NCBI RefSeq assembly: GCF_913774285.1
Contig: NZ_CAJYHX010000016.1
Span: 1 to 39,033 of the forward strand
Source: an uncultured Sphingomonas sp.
GTDB taxonomy: Bacteria; Pseudomonadota; Alphaproteobacteria; Sphingomonadales; Sphingomonadaceae
DNA: 39,033 nucleotides
Direction: 5' to 3'
The notes below the pieces were generated by a model. The model had not been told where the DNA came from. It did not search any database and saw nothing but the letters and a program-made list of their open reading frames with translations. Below, piece by piece: positions 1-9,708 of the stretch. Made by a program: the position numbers and the translations under genes. How positions within the stretch are numbered: position 1 is the stretch's first letter; every line of letters begins with the position of its first letter.

Positions 1-1414
1 CGCGGTGGAACTTCTGACGGAACTCGATCGCCATCTTGGTGGCGAAGGTCACCGCCTCGGGATCGTCGCCATTGACGTGGAAGACCGGCGCCTGGACGCC
101 CTTGGCCACATCCGACGGATAGGGCGACGAGCGCGCGAACTGCGGGCTGGTGGTGAAGCCCACCTGGTTGTTGATGATGAAGTGGACGCAGCCGCCCGTA
201 TTATAGCCACGGATGCCGGAGAAGCCGAGGCATTCCCAGACGATGCCCTGGCCCGCAAAGGCGGCGTCGCCATGGATCAGCACCGGCACCGAGGCCGAGT
301 GATCCTCCAGGTCGCCCGCGATCGTCTGGATCGCGCGGGTCTTGCCCAGCACGACCGGGTTCACCGCCTCGAGGTGCGAGGGGTTGGCGACCAGCGACAT
401 GTGGACCTTGTGGCCGTCGAACTCGCGATCGGTCGAGGTGCCGAGGTGATACTTCACGTCGCCCGAACCGCCGATGTCATCGGGGTTGGCCGAACCACCG
501 GCGAACTCGTGGAAGATCACGCGCAGCGGCTTGGCCATGACATTGGCCAGCACGTTCAGACGGCCGCGATGCGCCATGCCGAACACGATCTCGCGCACGC
601 CCATCTGGCCGCCGTACTTGATGACCGATTCCAGCGCGGGGATCATCGACTCGCCACCGTCCAGGCCGAAGCGCTTGGTGCCGACATATTTCTTGCCGAG
701 GAATTTTTCCCACTGCTCGGCTTCGATGACCTTGTTCAGGATCGCCTTCTTGCCATCGACCGTGAAGTCGATCGCCTTGTCCTGGCCTTCCATCCGGTCC
801 TGAAGGAAGCGGCGCTCCTCCACATCCGCGATGTGCATATATTCGAGGCCGACATTACCGCAGTAATTGGCCTGGAGGATCGTGACGATCTCGCGCACCG
901 TGCCGTGCTGCAGGCCGAGCGCGCCGCCGAGATAGATCGGGCGATCAAGGTCTGCGCCCGAGAAGCCGTGATATTCCGGCGTCAGATCGGCGGGCAGGTT
1001 CTGGCGGGCGAGGCCCAGCGGATCGAGATTGGCGGCGAGATGGCCGCGCACCCGGTAGGTGCGGATCAGCATCATCGCGCGGATCGAATCTTCCGCGGCC
1101 TTGGTCACGTCCGCCGTCGAGGCGGCCGGGGCGGCCGGCTTGGCCGGCGCGCCGCCCTTGGCGGGCTTCGGCGCGGGCTCCATCTGGGTGGGGTCGAGCC
1201 CGGCCGTCAGCGCGTCGGTTTCGGTCAGCGGCCAGTTGGCGCGCTGCCAGCTGGGGCCGGAGGCCGTGGATTCGAGACCCTCGAACCAGGCACGCCAGCT
1301 CGGTTCGACAGAGGCCGGATCGCTCTTGTAGCGCCGGTACAGGGTCTCGACGAAGCCGGGGCTCACGCCGCCGGCGATGTCGTCGAAGTCGAGGCCTTCA
1401 TAGCCCATGATCAT
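1..1414 (-). CDS. sucA: 2-oxoglutarate dehydrogenase E1 component, N-terminal half (cut by window edge)
   Basis: E1 subunit of the 2-oxoglutarate dehydrogenase complex: ThDP-dependent decarboxylation of 2-oxoglutarate and transfer of succinyl to the E2 lipoyl group, in the TCA cycle. The 471 visible codons, about half of a usual 940-990-residue E1o, hold the N-terminal E2-binding helix (residues about 18-47, ending PSWRAWFEGLE), an Ala/Pro/Lys linker (about 78-100), the motif GMAHRGRLNVL (279-289), DVKYHLG (319-325) and the ThDP pyrophosphate motif HGDAAFAGQG (381-390) followed by NNQVGFTT (415-422). The start is ATG at 1414; an in-frame ATG at 1408 is an alternative, and the ribosome binding site is weak (GGA 8 bases upstream). 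It follows sucD by 58 bp on the same strand, with a hairpin between them. The C-terminal part and the expected sucB lie outside the window. Confidence 0.97.
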   Translation of the reverse strand, partial: MIMGYEGLDFDDIAGGVSPGFVETLYRRYKSDPASVEPSWRAWFEGLESTASGPSWQRANWPLTETDALTAGLDPTQMEPAPKPAKGGAPAKPAAPAASTADVTKAAEDSIRAMMLIRTYRVRGHLAANLDPLGLARQNLPADLTPEYHGFSGADLDRPIYLGGALGLQHGTVREIVTILQANYCGNVGLEYMHIADVEERRFLQDRMEGQDKAIDFTVDGKKAILNKVIEAEQWEKFLGKKYVGTKRFGLDGGESMIPALESVIKYGGQMGVREIVFGMAHRGRLNVLANVMAKPLRVIFHEFAGGSANPDDIGGSGDVKYHLGTSTDREFDGHKVHMSLVANPSHLEAVNPVVLGKTRAIQTIAGDLEDHSASVPVLIHGDAAFAGQGIVWECLGFSGIRGYNTGGCVHFIINNQVGFTTSPQFARSSPYPSDVAKGVQAPVFHVNGDDPEAVTFATKMAIEFRQKFHR

Positions 1415-1428
1415 GCTTCCGTTCGTGT

Positions 1429-1462
1429 TAGCGCTCCCATACCCACCTATATAGGAGCGCTA
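1429..1462 (-). promoter_or_regulatory. Inverted repeat between sucD and sucA
   Basis: Perfect 9-bp arms TAGCGCTCC and GGAGCGCTA with a 16-base spacer, lying entirely in the 58-bp gap between the sucD stop and the sucA start. In RNA this would be a hairpin directly ahead of the weak sucA ribosome binding site. No U-run follows, so it is not a standard intrinsic terminator. It may be an mRNA processing or stability hairpin, or a protein-binding site; the role is inferred only. Confidence 0.5.
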
Positions 1463-1472
1463 CCGTTGCAGT

Positions 1473-2357
1473 TTAGCCCTTGAGCACTTCCATCAGCGTC
1501 TCGCCGAGCAGCGAGGGGCTGGGGGAGACGCGGATGCCAGCGGCTTCCATGGCTGCGATCTTGTCTTCGGCGCCGCCCTGGCCGCCCGAGACGATCGCAC
1601 CGGCATGGCCCATACGGCGGCCCGGAGGCGCGGTGCGGCCCGCGATGAAGCCGGCCATCGGCTTCTTGCGGCCACGCTTGGCCTCGTCGATCAGGAACTG
1701 CGCCGCTTCTTCTTCCGCCGAGCCGCCGATTTCGCCGATCATGATGATCGACTGGGTGGCTTCGTCGGCGAGGAACAGCTCGAGCACGTCGATGAAGTTG
1801 GTGCCGTTGACCGGGTCACCGCCGATACCCACCGCGGTGGTCTGGCCGAGGCCTGCGTTGGTGGTCTGGAACACCGCCTCATAGGTGAGGGTGCCCGAGC
1901 GCGACACGACGCCCACCGAGCCCTTGGAGAAGATGCTGCCCGGCATGATGCCGATCTTGCACTCGCCGGGGGTCAGGATGCCCGGGCAGTTCGGGCCGAT
2001 CAGGCGCGACTTGGAGCCGGAAAGCGCGCGCTTAACCTTCACCATGTCCAGCACCGGAATGCCTTCGGTGATCGCGACGATCAGCGGGATCTCGGCGTCG
2101 ATCGCCTCGAGGATCGAGTCCGCCGCGAAGGGGGGCGGCACGTAGATCACGCTGGCGTCTGCGCCGGTCTTCGACTTGGCTTCGGCGACCGTGTTGAACA
2201 CGGGCAGGCCGATATGCGTGCTACCGCCCTTGCCGGGGGTGACGCCGCCGACCATCTGCGTGCCATAGGCAAGCGCCTGCTCGGTGTGGAACGTGCCGGT
2301 GGCACCGGTCATCCCCTGGACGATGACCTTGGTGTTCTTGTCGACGAGGATGCTCAT
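1473..2357 (-). CDS. sucD: Succinate-CoA ligase (ADP-forming) subunit alpha
   Basis: Alpha subunit of succinyl-CoA synthetase, which converts succinyl-CoA, phosphate and ADP or GDP to succinate, CoA and ATP or GTP in the TCA cycle. The 294 residues are full length for the family. The N-terminal CoA-binding Rossmann domain starts [17 protein letters not shown] (5-21). The ligase domain carries GPNCPG (121-126) and the active-site phosphohistidine His251 in [11 protein letters not shown] (249-259). The start codon at 2357 directly abuts the stop of the upstream secreted-protein gene, and sucA follows, which indicates one transcription unit from mdh. The beta subunit gene sucC, needed for an active enzyme and commonly the immediate upstream neighbour, is not in this window. 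Confidence 0.97.
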   Translation of the reverse strand: MSILVDKNTKVIVQGMTGATGTFHTEQALAYGTQMVGGVTPGKGGSTHIGLPVFNTVAEAKSKTGADASVIYVPPPFAADSILEAIDAEIPLIVAITEGIPVLDMVKVKRALSGSKSRLIGPNCPGILTPGECKIGIMPGSIFSKGSVGVVSRSGTLTYEAVFQTTNAGLGQTTAVGIGGDPVNGTNFIDVLELFLADEATQSIIMIGEIGGSAEEEAAQFLIDEAKRGRKKPMAGFIAGRTAPPGRRMGHAGAIVSGGQGGAEDKIAAMEAAGIRVSPSPSLLGETLMEVLKG

Positions 2358-3964
<1,607 letters not shown>

Positions 3965-4017
3965 CTATAATAGCGAGGCTGCAACCCGGGATTCGGCTTA
4001 GGCGCAGGAATATCTTT

Positions 4018-4053
4018 GCAAATCGTTCGCAAGTGCAATAGCGGGCGATTTGC
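4018..4053. promoter_or_regulatory. Inverted repeat GCAAATCG/CGATTTGC upstream of mdh
   Basis: The 214-bp gap between the DedA gene 3' end and mdh carries 8-bp perfect arms (4018-4025 and 4046-4053), and a further partial copy, GATTTGC, follows at 4057-4063. The segment is more AT-rich than its surroundings and sits about 125-160 bp upstream of the mdh start. A candidate -10 (TATTAT) lies nearer the gene around 3966-3971 with no good -35. This could be an operator for the mdh-sucDA unit or the 3' structure of the DedA transcript. Confidence 0.35.
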
Positions 4054-4106
4054 GCGGATTTGCGTGGGTCTGGTGGCGCGGCGCTCGGAGCGGGTGGCGC
4101 CGACGG

Positions 4107-4694
4107 TCAGGCGGCGCGCGGCTTCCAGGTAAGTACGCGCCAAATATAGAAGATCAGCATCGCCACCACGCCGATGATGATGGCGGGGGTCACGAACCGG
4201 TCGATTTCGGCGATCGCAGCCCCGAGGCCATAGCCGACGCCGACCAAAGCGGCGTTCCACAGCGCGCTGCCCGCGGCCGTGTAGAGGCAGAATTTCCAGA
4301 AGGGCATGTGCATCAGCCCGGCGGGCAGCGAGATGATCGTGCGGCCGAACGGCATGAAGCGGAACACGAAGATCGTCGGCCCGCCCCAGCGGTCGAAATA
4401 GCCCTTGAACCGCTCGACATCGTGCCACTCGACGGTGAGCCAGCGGCCCCAGCGCGCGACGAAGGGCTGCAGCCGCTCATAGCCGAGCCGCCGCCCGATC
4501 TCCCACCAGAAGAGATTGCCGAGCAAGGTGCCGAGCGTGCCGACCAGCACCAGCAGCACGGGATCGAAATGCCCGCGCGCCGCGCCGATGCCCGCCATCC
4601 CCATGATCGCCTCGGAGGGGACCGGGGGAATGACGTTCTCCAGCACCATCAGCAGGAAGATGCCCCAATAGCCCCAGCCGAGGATCACGCCCAT
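4107..4694 (-). CDS. DedA family (SNARE-associated/VTT domain) membrane protein
   Basis: Integral inner-membrane protein of the DedA superfamily; some members recycle undecaprenyl phosphate or phospholipids or affect envelope proton balance, but the substrate here cannot be read from sequence. The 195 residues show the N-terminal re-entrant motif ENVIPPVPSEAIMG (19-32), a Gly-rich helix (LVLVGTLGTLLGNLFWWEIGR), and the family signature FRFMPFGRTIISLPAG with the conserved Arg and Pro. Two further hydrophobic helices end the protein (about 134-154 and 167-187). The start is 15 bp after the gshB stop, so it is probably the last gene of the rsmI-yraN-gshB unit. The N-terminus is short compared with E. 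coli DedA proteins but keeps all core motifs. Confidence 0.92.
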   Translation of the reverse strand: MGVILGWGYWGIFLLMVLENVIPPVPSEAIMGMAGIGAARGHFDPVLLVLVGTLGTLLGNLFWWEIGRRLGYERLQPFVARWGRWLTVEWHDVERFKGYFDRWGGPTIFVFRFMPFGRTIISLPAGLMHMPFWKFCLYTAAGSALWNAALVGVGYGLGAAIAEIDRFVTPAIIIGVVAMLIFYIWRVLTWKPRAA

Positions 4695-4709
4695 CGCGTC
4701 AGGCCCCGA

Positions 4710-5663
4710 TCAGGCGCGTGCGGCCACCCGGGCCTCGATCGCATCCCAGATCATGCCCGCCGTGTCGGTGCCGTTGAACCGGTCGATCGCGACGATGCCC
4801 GTGGGCGAAGTGACGTTGATTTCGGTCAGCCATTGTCCGCCGATAACGTCGATACCCACGAAAAGGAGCCCGCGCTTCTTGAGTTCGGGCCCGAGCACGG
4901 CGCAGATTTCCTGCTCCTTCGCGGTCAGCTCGGTCTTCGCCGCCGATCCGCCGACCGCGAGGTTGGAGCGGATCTCCCCCTCGCCGGGCAGCCGGTTAAT
5001 CGCGCCGGCCACTTCGCCGTCGACCAGCACGATGCGCTTGTCGCCCTTGGCGATATCGGGGAGGAAGGCCTGCACCATGTGCGGCTCGCGATAGGCGGTG
5101 TTGAACACCTCGATCAGCGAGGAGAGGTTGGCGCCGTCGCGGCCGATCTTGAAGATCGCCTTGCCGCCATTTCCGTGCAGCGGCTTGACGACGATCTCGC
5201 CATGTTCGGCGAGGAAGGCCTTGGCCTCGTCCACCGAGCGAGTGACGAGCGTCGGCGGCATGAACTGGGCGAAATCGAGCACCCACACCTTCTCGGGCGC
5301 GTTGCGGACCTGTGCGGGGTCGTTCACCACCAGGGTACGATCGGCGATGCGCTCGAGCAGGTGGGTGGCGGTGATATAGCCGAGGTCGAAGGGCGGGTCC
5401 TGGCGCATCAGCACGACATCGGCCTCGTCGCCCAGATCGAGCTTCACCGGCTCGCCGAAGTTGAAGTGGTTGCCTGCCACGCGCTGCACCGTGACCGGAT
5501 GCGCCTTGGTCCATACGCGGCCGGCGCTGTAGTTCAGGTCCTCGGGGGCATAGTGGAACAGCTTGTGTCCACGCGCCTGGGCGGAGAGCATCAGCGCGAA
5601 GGTCGAATCGCCTGCAATGTTGATCGAATCGAGCGGGTCCATCTGCACGGCGACGGTAAGCAT
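4710..5663 (-). CDS. gshB: Glutathione synthetase
   Basis: ATP-grasp enzyme that joins gamma-glutamylcysteine and glycine to make glutathione in the cytosol. The 317 residues equal the usual bacterial GshB length. Visible features are the N-terminal domain (MLTVAVQMDPLDSINIAGDS), the RQDPPFD motif (88-94), the ATP-grasp strand and loop IVVKPLHGNGGKAIFKIG (157-174) and the Mg/ATP site EINVTSPTGI (281-290). The ATG at 5663 was chosen because a perfect AAGGAGG precedes it; the longer open frame upstream lacks support. It is downstream of yraN by 31 bp and upstream of a DedA gene by 15 bp. Confidence 0.97.
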   Translation of the reverse strand: MLTVAVQMDPLDSINIAGDSTFALMLSAQARGHKLFHYAPEDLNYSAGRVWTKAHPVTVQRVAGNHFNFGEPVKLDLGDEADVVLMRQDPPFDLGYITATHLLERIADRTLVVNDPAQVRNAPEKVWVLDFAQFMPPTLVTRSVDEAKAFLAEHGEIVVKPLHGNGGKAIFKIGRDGANLSSLIEVFNTAYREPHMVQAFLPDIAKGDKRIVLVDGEVAGAINRLPGEGEIRSNLAVGGSAAKTELTAKEQEICAVLGPELKKRGLLFVGIDVIGGQWLTEINVTSPTGIVAIDRFNGTDTAGMIWDAIEARVAARA

Positions 5664-5694
5664 GCGGCCTCCTTGGGTGTCTTGCCGGGCTAGG

Positions 5695-6054
5695 TCACCC
5701 GATCCAGGCGTTCTCGATATGGCGAGGCAGCGTGCGCGGGGCAATGAGGATCACGTCGACCCGGATATCGTCGCCGGGCGCGGCATAGCGCGGCATCAGC
5801 AGTTCGGCGGCGGCGGCGACGCGGGCGAGGCGGCGCTCGTCGATCGCGAAATCGAGTTCGGCGGCGGATTTGCGGGTCTTGACCTCGACAAACGCGATCA
5901 GGGTGCCGCGTTTCGCCACGATGTCGACCTCGCCGGCGGGTGTTCGCACCCGCTGGTCGAGGATGCGCCAGCCGCGGAGCCACAGCCACCAGGCGGCGCG
6001 ACGCTCGCCGTCGCGACCGCGCAGCTCGGCGGCCTGGCGCTTGGGGCTCTTCAT
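5695..6054 (-). CDS. YraN family protein (UPF0102)
   Basis: Small protein (119 residues) of the YraN/UPF0102 family, which has a restriction-endonuclease-like fold but no settled function. The family core is visible: GRDGERRAAWWLWLRGW (13-29), then GEVDIVA (41-47) and FVEVKTR (55-61), with the acidic and Lys residues typical of PD-(D/E)XK enzymes. The ATG at 6054 gives the usual family length. An upstream in-frame extension would be translated from a repeat element and is unlikely. The gene sits between rsmI and gshB, a conserved neighbourhood in proteobacteria, but is separated from rsmI by an inserted 99-bp repeat. Confidence 0.9.
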   Translation of the reverse strand: MKSPKRQAAELRGRDGERRAAWWLWLRGWRILDQRVRTPAGEVDIVAKRGTLIAFVEVKTRKSAAELDFAIDERRLARVAAAAELLMPRYAAPGDDIRVDVILIAPRTLPRHIENAWIG

Positions 6055-6082
6055 CTGCTCCCGTCCATCGCCGCAAAACGCG

Positions 6083-6181
6083 CCGTCATTCCCGCGAAGG
6101 CGGGAATCCATTCGCCGCGACGCTGGGGGCAAGAACCGCGGCACCAGCGCCAATGGATCCCCGCCTTCGCGGGGATGACGG
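6083..6181. repeat. Inverted-repeat doublet, copy 1 (subfamily A)
   Basis: Two outward arms of about 28 bp, each containing a small hairpin (CCCGCGAAGGCGGG and CCCCGCCTTCGCGGGG), face each other across a 40-bp core: CCGTCAT at the left end and ATGACGG at the right end. The core contains CGCTGGGGGCAAGAACCGC, shared with copy 4 and, inverted, with copy 5. It fills the 145-bp gap between rsmI and yraN. It encodes no protein and resembles a REP/BIME-type or MITE-type element. Confidence 0.85.
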
Positions 6182-6199
6182 TTGAAGCGGGGTGGCGTG

Positions 6200-7033
6200 T
6201 CACCCCTTCAGTTCCATCGCGCGGGCGTAGAGCGCCTTGCGGTCCAGCCCCAGCTTCTTGGCCACTTCGCCCGCCGCCTTGGAGGCGGGGAGGCGGGTGA
6301 GCGCCTCGACCAGCGCCGCCTCGCCGTCCTCCAGCGTCGCGGGTGGCGCTTCCCCCGGCGGGCCGACGATGATGACGATCTCGCCCTTGGGCGGCGCCTC
6401 GGCATAGCGCGCGGCGAGGGTGGAGAGGGTGCCGGTCACGCATTCCTCGAACTTCTTGGTGATCTCGCGCGCGACGCCCGCCTCGCGGTCGCCCAGGCCT
6501 TCGGCAAGCGCCGAGAGGCAGGCCGAGAGGCGCGGACCCGATTCGTACAGCACCAAGGTCGCCTTGATCGCCGCGACCTCGGCGATCGCTTCCGCTCGCG
6601 CATGCGTCTTGCTGGGCAGGAAGCCGAGGAAGAAGAAGCGGTCGGTCGGCAGCCCGGCCAGCGTCAGCGCAGCGATCGCGGCGCAGGGGCCGGGGATCGT
6701 CACCACCGTGTGGCCCGCCGCGCGGGCATCGCGGACCAGCTTGTAGCCGGGATCGGAGATCAGTGGCGTGCCGGCGTCCGAGACCAGCGCCACCGCCTCG
6801 CTGCCCATGCGCGCGATCAGGCCGGGGCGCACGGCATCGGCATTATGGTCGTGATAGGGCTGCATCGGGCGCTTCACCCCGATATGGCGGAGCAGCCCGG
6901 CGGTCACCCGGCTGTCTTCCACTGCAACCACATCGGCTTGTGAGAGTATCATGCTGGCGCGCGGCGACAGGTCACCGAGATTGCCGATCGGGGTGGCGAC
7001 GATATAGAGGCCGGGCGCAAGCGTGTTTTCCAT
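6200..7033 (-). CDS. rsmI: 16S rRNA (cytidine(1402)-2'-O)-methyltransferase
   Basis: SAM-dependent enzyme that 2'-O-methylates C1402 in the decoding centre of 16S rRNA. The 277 residues match the family and show the tetrapyrrole-methylase-like fold: LYIVATPIGNLGDLSPRA (9-26), VVAVEDSRVT (35-44), LVSDAGTPLISDPGYKLV (83-100), and TIPGPCAAIAAL with PTDRFFFLGFLP. The start ATG at 7033 lies only 11 bp from the oppositely oriented start of the LppC-like gene, so the upstream signals of each gene must lie inside the other's coding region; no good Shine-Dalgarno is visible. Downstream are a repeat element, then yraN, gshB and dedA. Confidence 0.95.
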   Translation of the reverse strand: MENTLAPGLYIVATPIGNLGDLSPRASMILSQADVVAVEDSRVTAGLLRHIGVKRPMQPYHDHNADAVRPGLIARMGSEAVALVSDAGTPLISDPGYKLVRDARAAGHTVVTIPGPCAAIAALTLAGLPTDRFFFLGFLPSKTHARAEAIAEVAAIKATLVLYESGPRLSACLSALAEGLGDREAGVAREITKKFEECVTGTLSTLAARYAEAPPKGEIVIIVGPPGEAPPATLEDGEAALVEALTRLPASKAAGEVAKKLGLDRKALYARAMELKG

Positions 7034-7044
7034 CGGGGAGTGTC

Positions 7045-8244
7045 ATGGCAGAGGGCAGCGGCAAATCGCAACCGGGACGCGTCGCGTCCCTTCGTTTGGC
7101 CGTGACCGGTCTCGCCCTGCTGGCCAGCGCCTGCGTCGCGCCGCGCGGCGGTCCGCCGACCGCGCCGACCGCCCCCGCCGAGCGCCCGGCCGAGCGCCCG
7201 AGCACCCCGATCCAGCAGGGGCTGCCGCAGGACGTCGCGCGTCACCGGGTCGCGCTGCTGGTGCCGCTGACCGGCACCAATGCCGGGCTCGGCCGCTCGC
7301 TGCAGAACGCGACGCAGCTGGCGATCCTCGACACCAACACCGATGCGATCCGCATCACCAGCTACGATACCGCCGGTCCCGGCGGAGCGATCGCTGCGGC
7401 CGAGCGTGCGGTGGCGGAAGGCAACAAGCTGATCCTCGGGCCGCTGCTGGGCGAGGATGCCCGCGCGGTCGCGCCGATCGCCCGCAAGGCGCGGGTGCCG
7501 GTGCTCAGCTTCTCCAACGACGCGAGTGCCGCCGGCAACGGCGTCTACCTCCTTGGCTATTCGCCGACCCAGTCGATCGAGCGCGTGGTCGACTATGCCA
7601 AGGGCAACGGCATCACCCAGTTCGCCGGGCTGATCCCCTCGGGCGTCTACGGCCAGCGCAGCTCGACCGCCTTCCTCCGCGCGGTGGAGAGTGCCGGCGG
7701 CAAGGTGCTGTCGATGCAGAATTACGATGCGCGGCCGGGTTCGATGAACGCCGCAATCGCCAAGCTGTCGGGCGTGCCCTATCAGGCGATCCTGATCGCG
7801 GGCAGCGCCGGCTCGGCGACGCTGGCGGTGCCGGCGATCCGACGCTCGGGCGCGGGCAAGGCGGCGCGGGTGCTTGGCACCGAGCTGTGGAACACCGATT
7901 CGGCGATCGCCAGCCGGCCGGTGCTCAACGGCTCCTGGTTCGCCAGCGTGCCCGACGGCGTCTACCGGCAGTACGCGGTGAAGTACCGCAACCGCTTCGG
8001 CGCGGCGCCCTACCGCCTGTCGGCGCTCGGCTATGATGCGGTGCTGCTGACCGTGCGCATCGCGCGCGACTGGAAGAACAACACCGACTTCCCGGCCTCG
8101 ATGCTGGTCGACCATGATTTCGGCGGCGTCGACGGCGCCTTCCGCTTCGGCCGCGACGGCATCGCTGCGCGTGCGCTGGAGGTGCAGGAAGTGCGCGACG
8201 GCTCTATCGTCACCGTGTCGGCGGCCCCTGCCAGCGCGCAGTAA
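7045..8244 (+). CDS. LppC/LpoA-like lipoprotein, periplasmic-binding-protein fold (penicillin-binding protein activator)
   Basis: 399 residues. The N-terminus is a lipoprotein signal peptide with lipobox LLASAC (Cys30), then a Pro/Ala/Arg-rich linker (about 33-62). The rest is a type I periplasmic-binding fold: VALLVPLTGTNAGLGRSLQNA (67 onward), a central ABC-substrate-binding-like segment with GPLLGEDARAVAPIARKARVPVLSFSND, and a C-terminal lobe. This architecture fits the C-terminal domain of LpoA, which activates PBP1A for peptidoglycan synthesis; that role is inferred from the family and not proven here. The start at 7045 has GGGGAG upstream and is 11 bp from the divergent rsmI start. The gene is conserved beside rsmI/yraN in many proteobacteria, which supports the LppC assignment. 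Confidence 0.85.
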   Translation: MAEGSGKSQPGRVASLRLAVTGLALLASACVAPRGGPPTAPTAPAERPAERPSTPIQQGLPQDVARHRVALLVPLTGTNAGLGRSLQNATQLAILDTNTDAIRITSYDTAGPGGAIAAAERAVAEGNKLILGPLLGEDARAVAPIARKARVPVLSFSNDASAAGNGVYLLGYSPTQSIERVVDYAKGNGITQFAGLIPSGVYGQRSSTAFLRAVESAGGKVLSMQNYDARPGSMNAAIAKLSGVPYQAILIAGSAGSATLAVPAIRRSGAGKAARVLGTELWNTDSAIASRPVLNGSWFASVPDGVYRQYAVKYRNRFGAAPYRLSALGYDAVLLTVRIARDWKNNTDFPASMLVDHDFGGVDGAFRFGRDGIAARALEVQEVRDGSIVTVSAAPASAQ

Positions 8245-8264
8245 GAAGGCACTGACGTCCAAAG

Positions 8265-8362
8265 CCGTCATCCCGGCGAAAGCCGGGATCCATTGGGGTC
8301 GCCGTTACGGCTTACGCTGATACGGAGTGGCGAATAGATCCAGGCTTTCGCCGGGATGACGG
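8265..8362. repeat. Inverted-repeat doublet, copy 2 (subfamily B)
   Basis: Left arm CCGTCATCCCGGCGAAAGCC and right arm ending GGCTTTCGCCGGGATGACGG, with the internal hairpins of the same family. The 40-bp core, read on the minus strand, contains CGCCACTCCGT and AGCGTAAGCC, which aligns with copy 3 and not with copies 1, 4 and 5. It lies between the convergent LppC-like gene and hemW, where it could act as a bidirectional transcript end. Confidence 0.85.
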
Positions 8363-8371
8363 TTGTGGAGT

Positions 8372-9514
8372 TCAGGCCACGATCTCGCGCAGGATGGCTT
8401 CGAGCACCGGCATGCCCGCCTCGGTGATCCGCAGCCTTTTGCCGTCGCGCTCGGCCAGTCCCTGCTGGACAATCCGTTCTAGCGCCCTGGCGTCGATCGG
8501 CGGCGTCCCCTCCGCCAGCACGGCAATGCGATCGAGATCGACGCCTTCGCCGATCCGCAGCCCCATCAGCAGTGCTTCGATCGCGCGATCGGAGGGATCG
8601 AGGCGATCCTCGCGCTCCATGCCATGGCCGTTGCGGTCTAGCGCCGCCAGCCAGTTCTCCGGCTTCTTGTGGCGCAGCGTTGCGAGACCCCCGCGCCGGC
8701 CATGCGCGCCGGGGCCGACGCCGGCATAGTCGCGATACCGCCAATAGGTGAGGTTGTGCCGGCTCTCCGCCCCCGGCCGCGCGTGGTTGGAAATCTCATA
8801 GGCGGGCAGCCCAGCCGCGGCGGTGATCGCGCGGGTCATCTCGAACAGGTCCGCGCCCATGTCCGCATCGGGGATGGTCAGCTGGCCCTTGGCCGCCAGC
8901 GTCGCGAAGCGGGTGCCCGGTTCAATGGTCAGCTGGTACAGCGAGAGATGCTCGGTGCCGAAATTGATCGCGCGGCGCAATTCGGCCTCCCAGGCGTCGA
9001 GCGACTGGCCGGGGCGGGCATAGATCAGGTCGAAGCTCACGCGCTGGAATGCCGCCTGCGCGGTCGCCAGCGCCGCCAGCCCTTCGTCGACGCCGTGCGC
9101 GCGGCCGAGGAAGACCAGCGCCTCGTCGTCGAGTGCCTGCAGCCCAAGCGACACGCGGTTCACCCCGGCCCTGGCGATGTCGGCGAAGCGCGCGGCTTCC
9201 ACCGAGGAGGGGTTCGCTTCCAGCGTGATCTCGATGCCGTCCTCGAACGTCCAGGCCCTGGCGGCCGCATCGATGATCGCGGCGACCGTCTCGGGCGGCA
9301 TCAGCGAGGGCGTGCCGCCGCCGAAGAAGATCGACCCCAGCCGCCGCCCCGGCAGCACCGCCGCCTCGTGCGCGAGATCGGCCAGCAGCGCATCGCGCCA
9401 CCGCGCCTGGTCGACGCTTTCGCGGACATGGCTGTTGAAGTCGCAATAGGGGCATTTGGACACGCAGAACGGCCAATGCACATAGAGTGCGAGCGGGGCG
9501 GGATCGGCTGTCAT
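8372..9514 (-). CDS. hemW: Heme chaperone HemW (radical SAM; formerly oxygen-independent coproporphyrinogen oxidase-like)
   Basis: Radical SAM protein that binds heme and a [4Fe-4S] cluster; family members deliver heme to respiratory enzymes rather than oxidise coproporphyrinogen. The 380 residues match HemW length. The N-terminus LALYVHWPFCVSKCPYCDFN holds the CxxxCxxC cluster motif (Cys17, Cys21, Cys24). Next come FFGGGTPSLMP, the SAM-binding ITLEANPSS and FDLIYARPGQS, and a C-terminal HemN domain. The ATG at 9514 was chosen because it begins directly before the radical SAM core, although no strong ribosome site precedes it. In many relatives hemW follows rdgB; here the upstream neighbour is instead the arsenic operon. 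Confidence 0.93.
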   Translation of the reverse strand: MTADPAPLALYVHWPFCVSKCPYCDFNSHVRESVDQARWRDALLADLAHEAAVLPGRRLGSIFFGGGTPSLMPPETVAAIIDAAARAWTFEDGIEITLEANPSSVEAARFADIARAGVNRVSLGLQALDDEALVFLGRAHGVDEGLAALATAQAAFQRVSFDLIYARPGQSLDAWEAELRRAINFGTEHLSLYQLTIEPGTRFATLAAKGQLTIPDADMGADLFEMTRAITAAAGLPAYEISNHARPGAESRHNLTYWRYRDYAGVGPGAHGRRGGLATLRHKKPENWLAALDRNGHGMEREDRLDPSDRAIEALLMGLRIGEGVDLDRIAVLAEGTPPIDARALERIVQQGLAERDGKRLRITEAGMPVLEAILREIVA

Positions 9515-9708
9515 GCGTTGCAAGAAATAGCGAACTCTAACGGTTACCAGAGCGATTCCCGTTCGACGGCGTATCGCGGTGGCGCGAAGATAGGGCGCCA
9601 CCCGTCAGGCCGCACGCCCTTTTCGTCCATCGGGTGCGAAGCGCAGAGGCGAGCAGGTTGAGGCGCTATAGCAGCTTGAGCGTCGCCGTGAACCCGCCGC
9701 TGCCCGCA

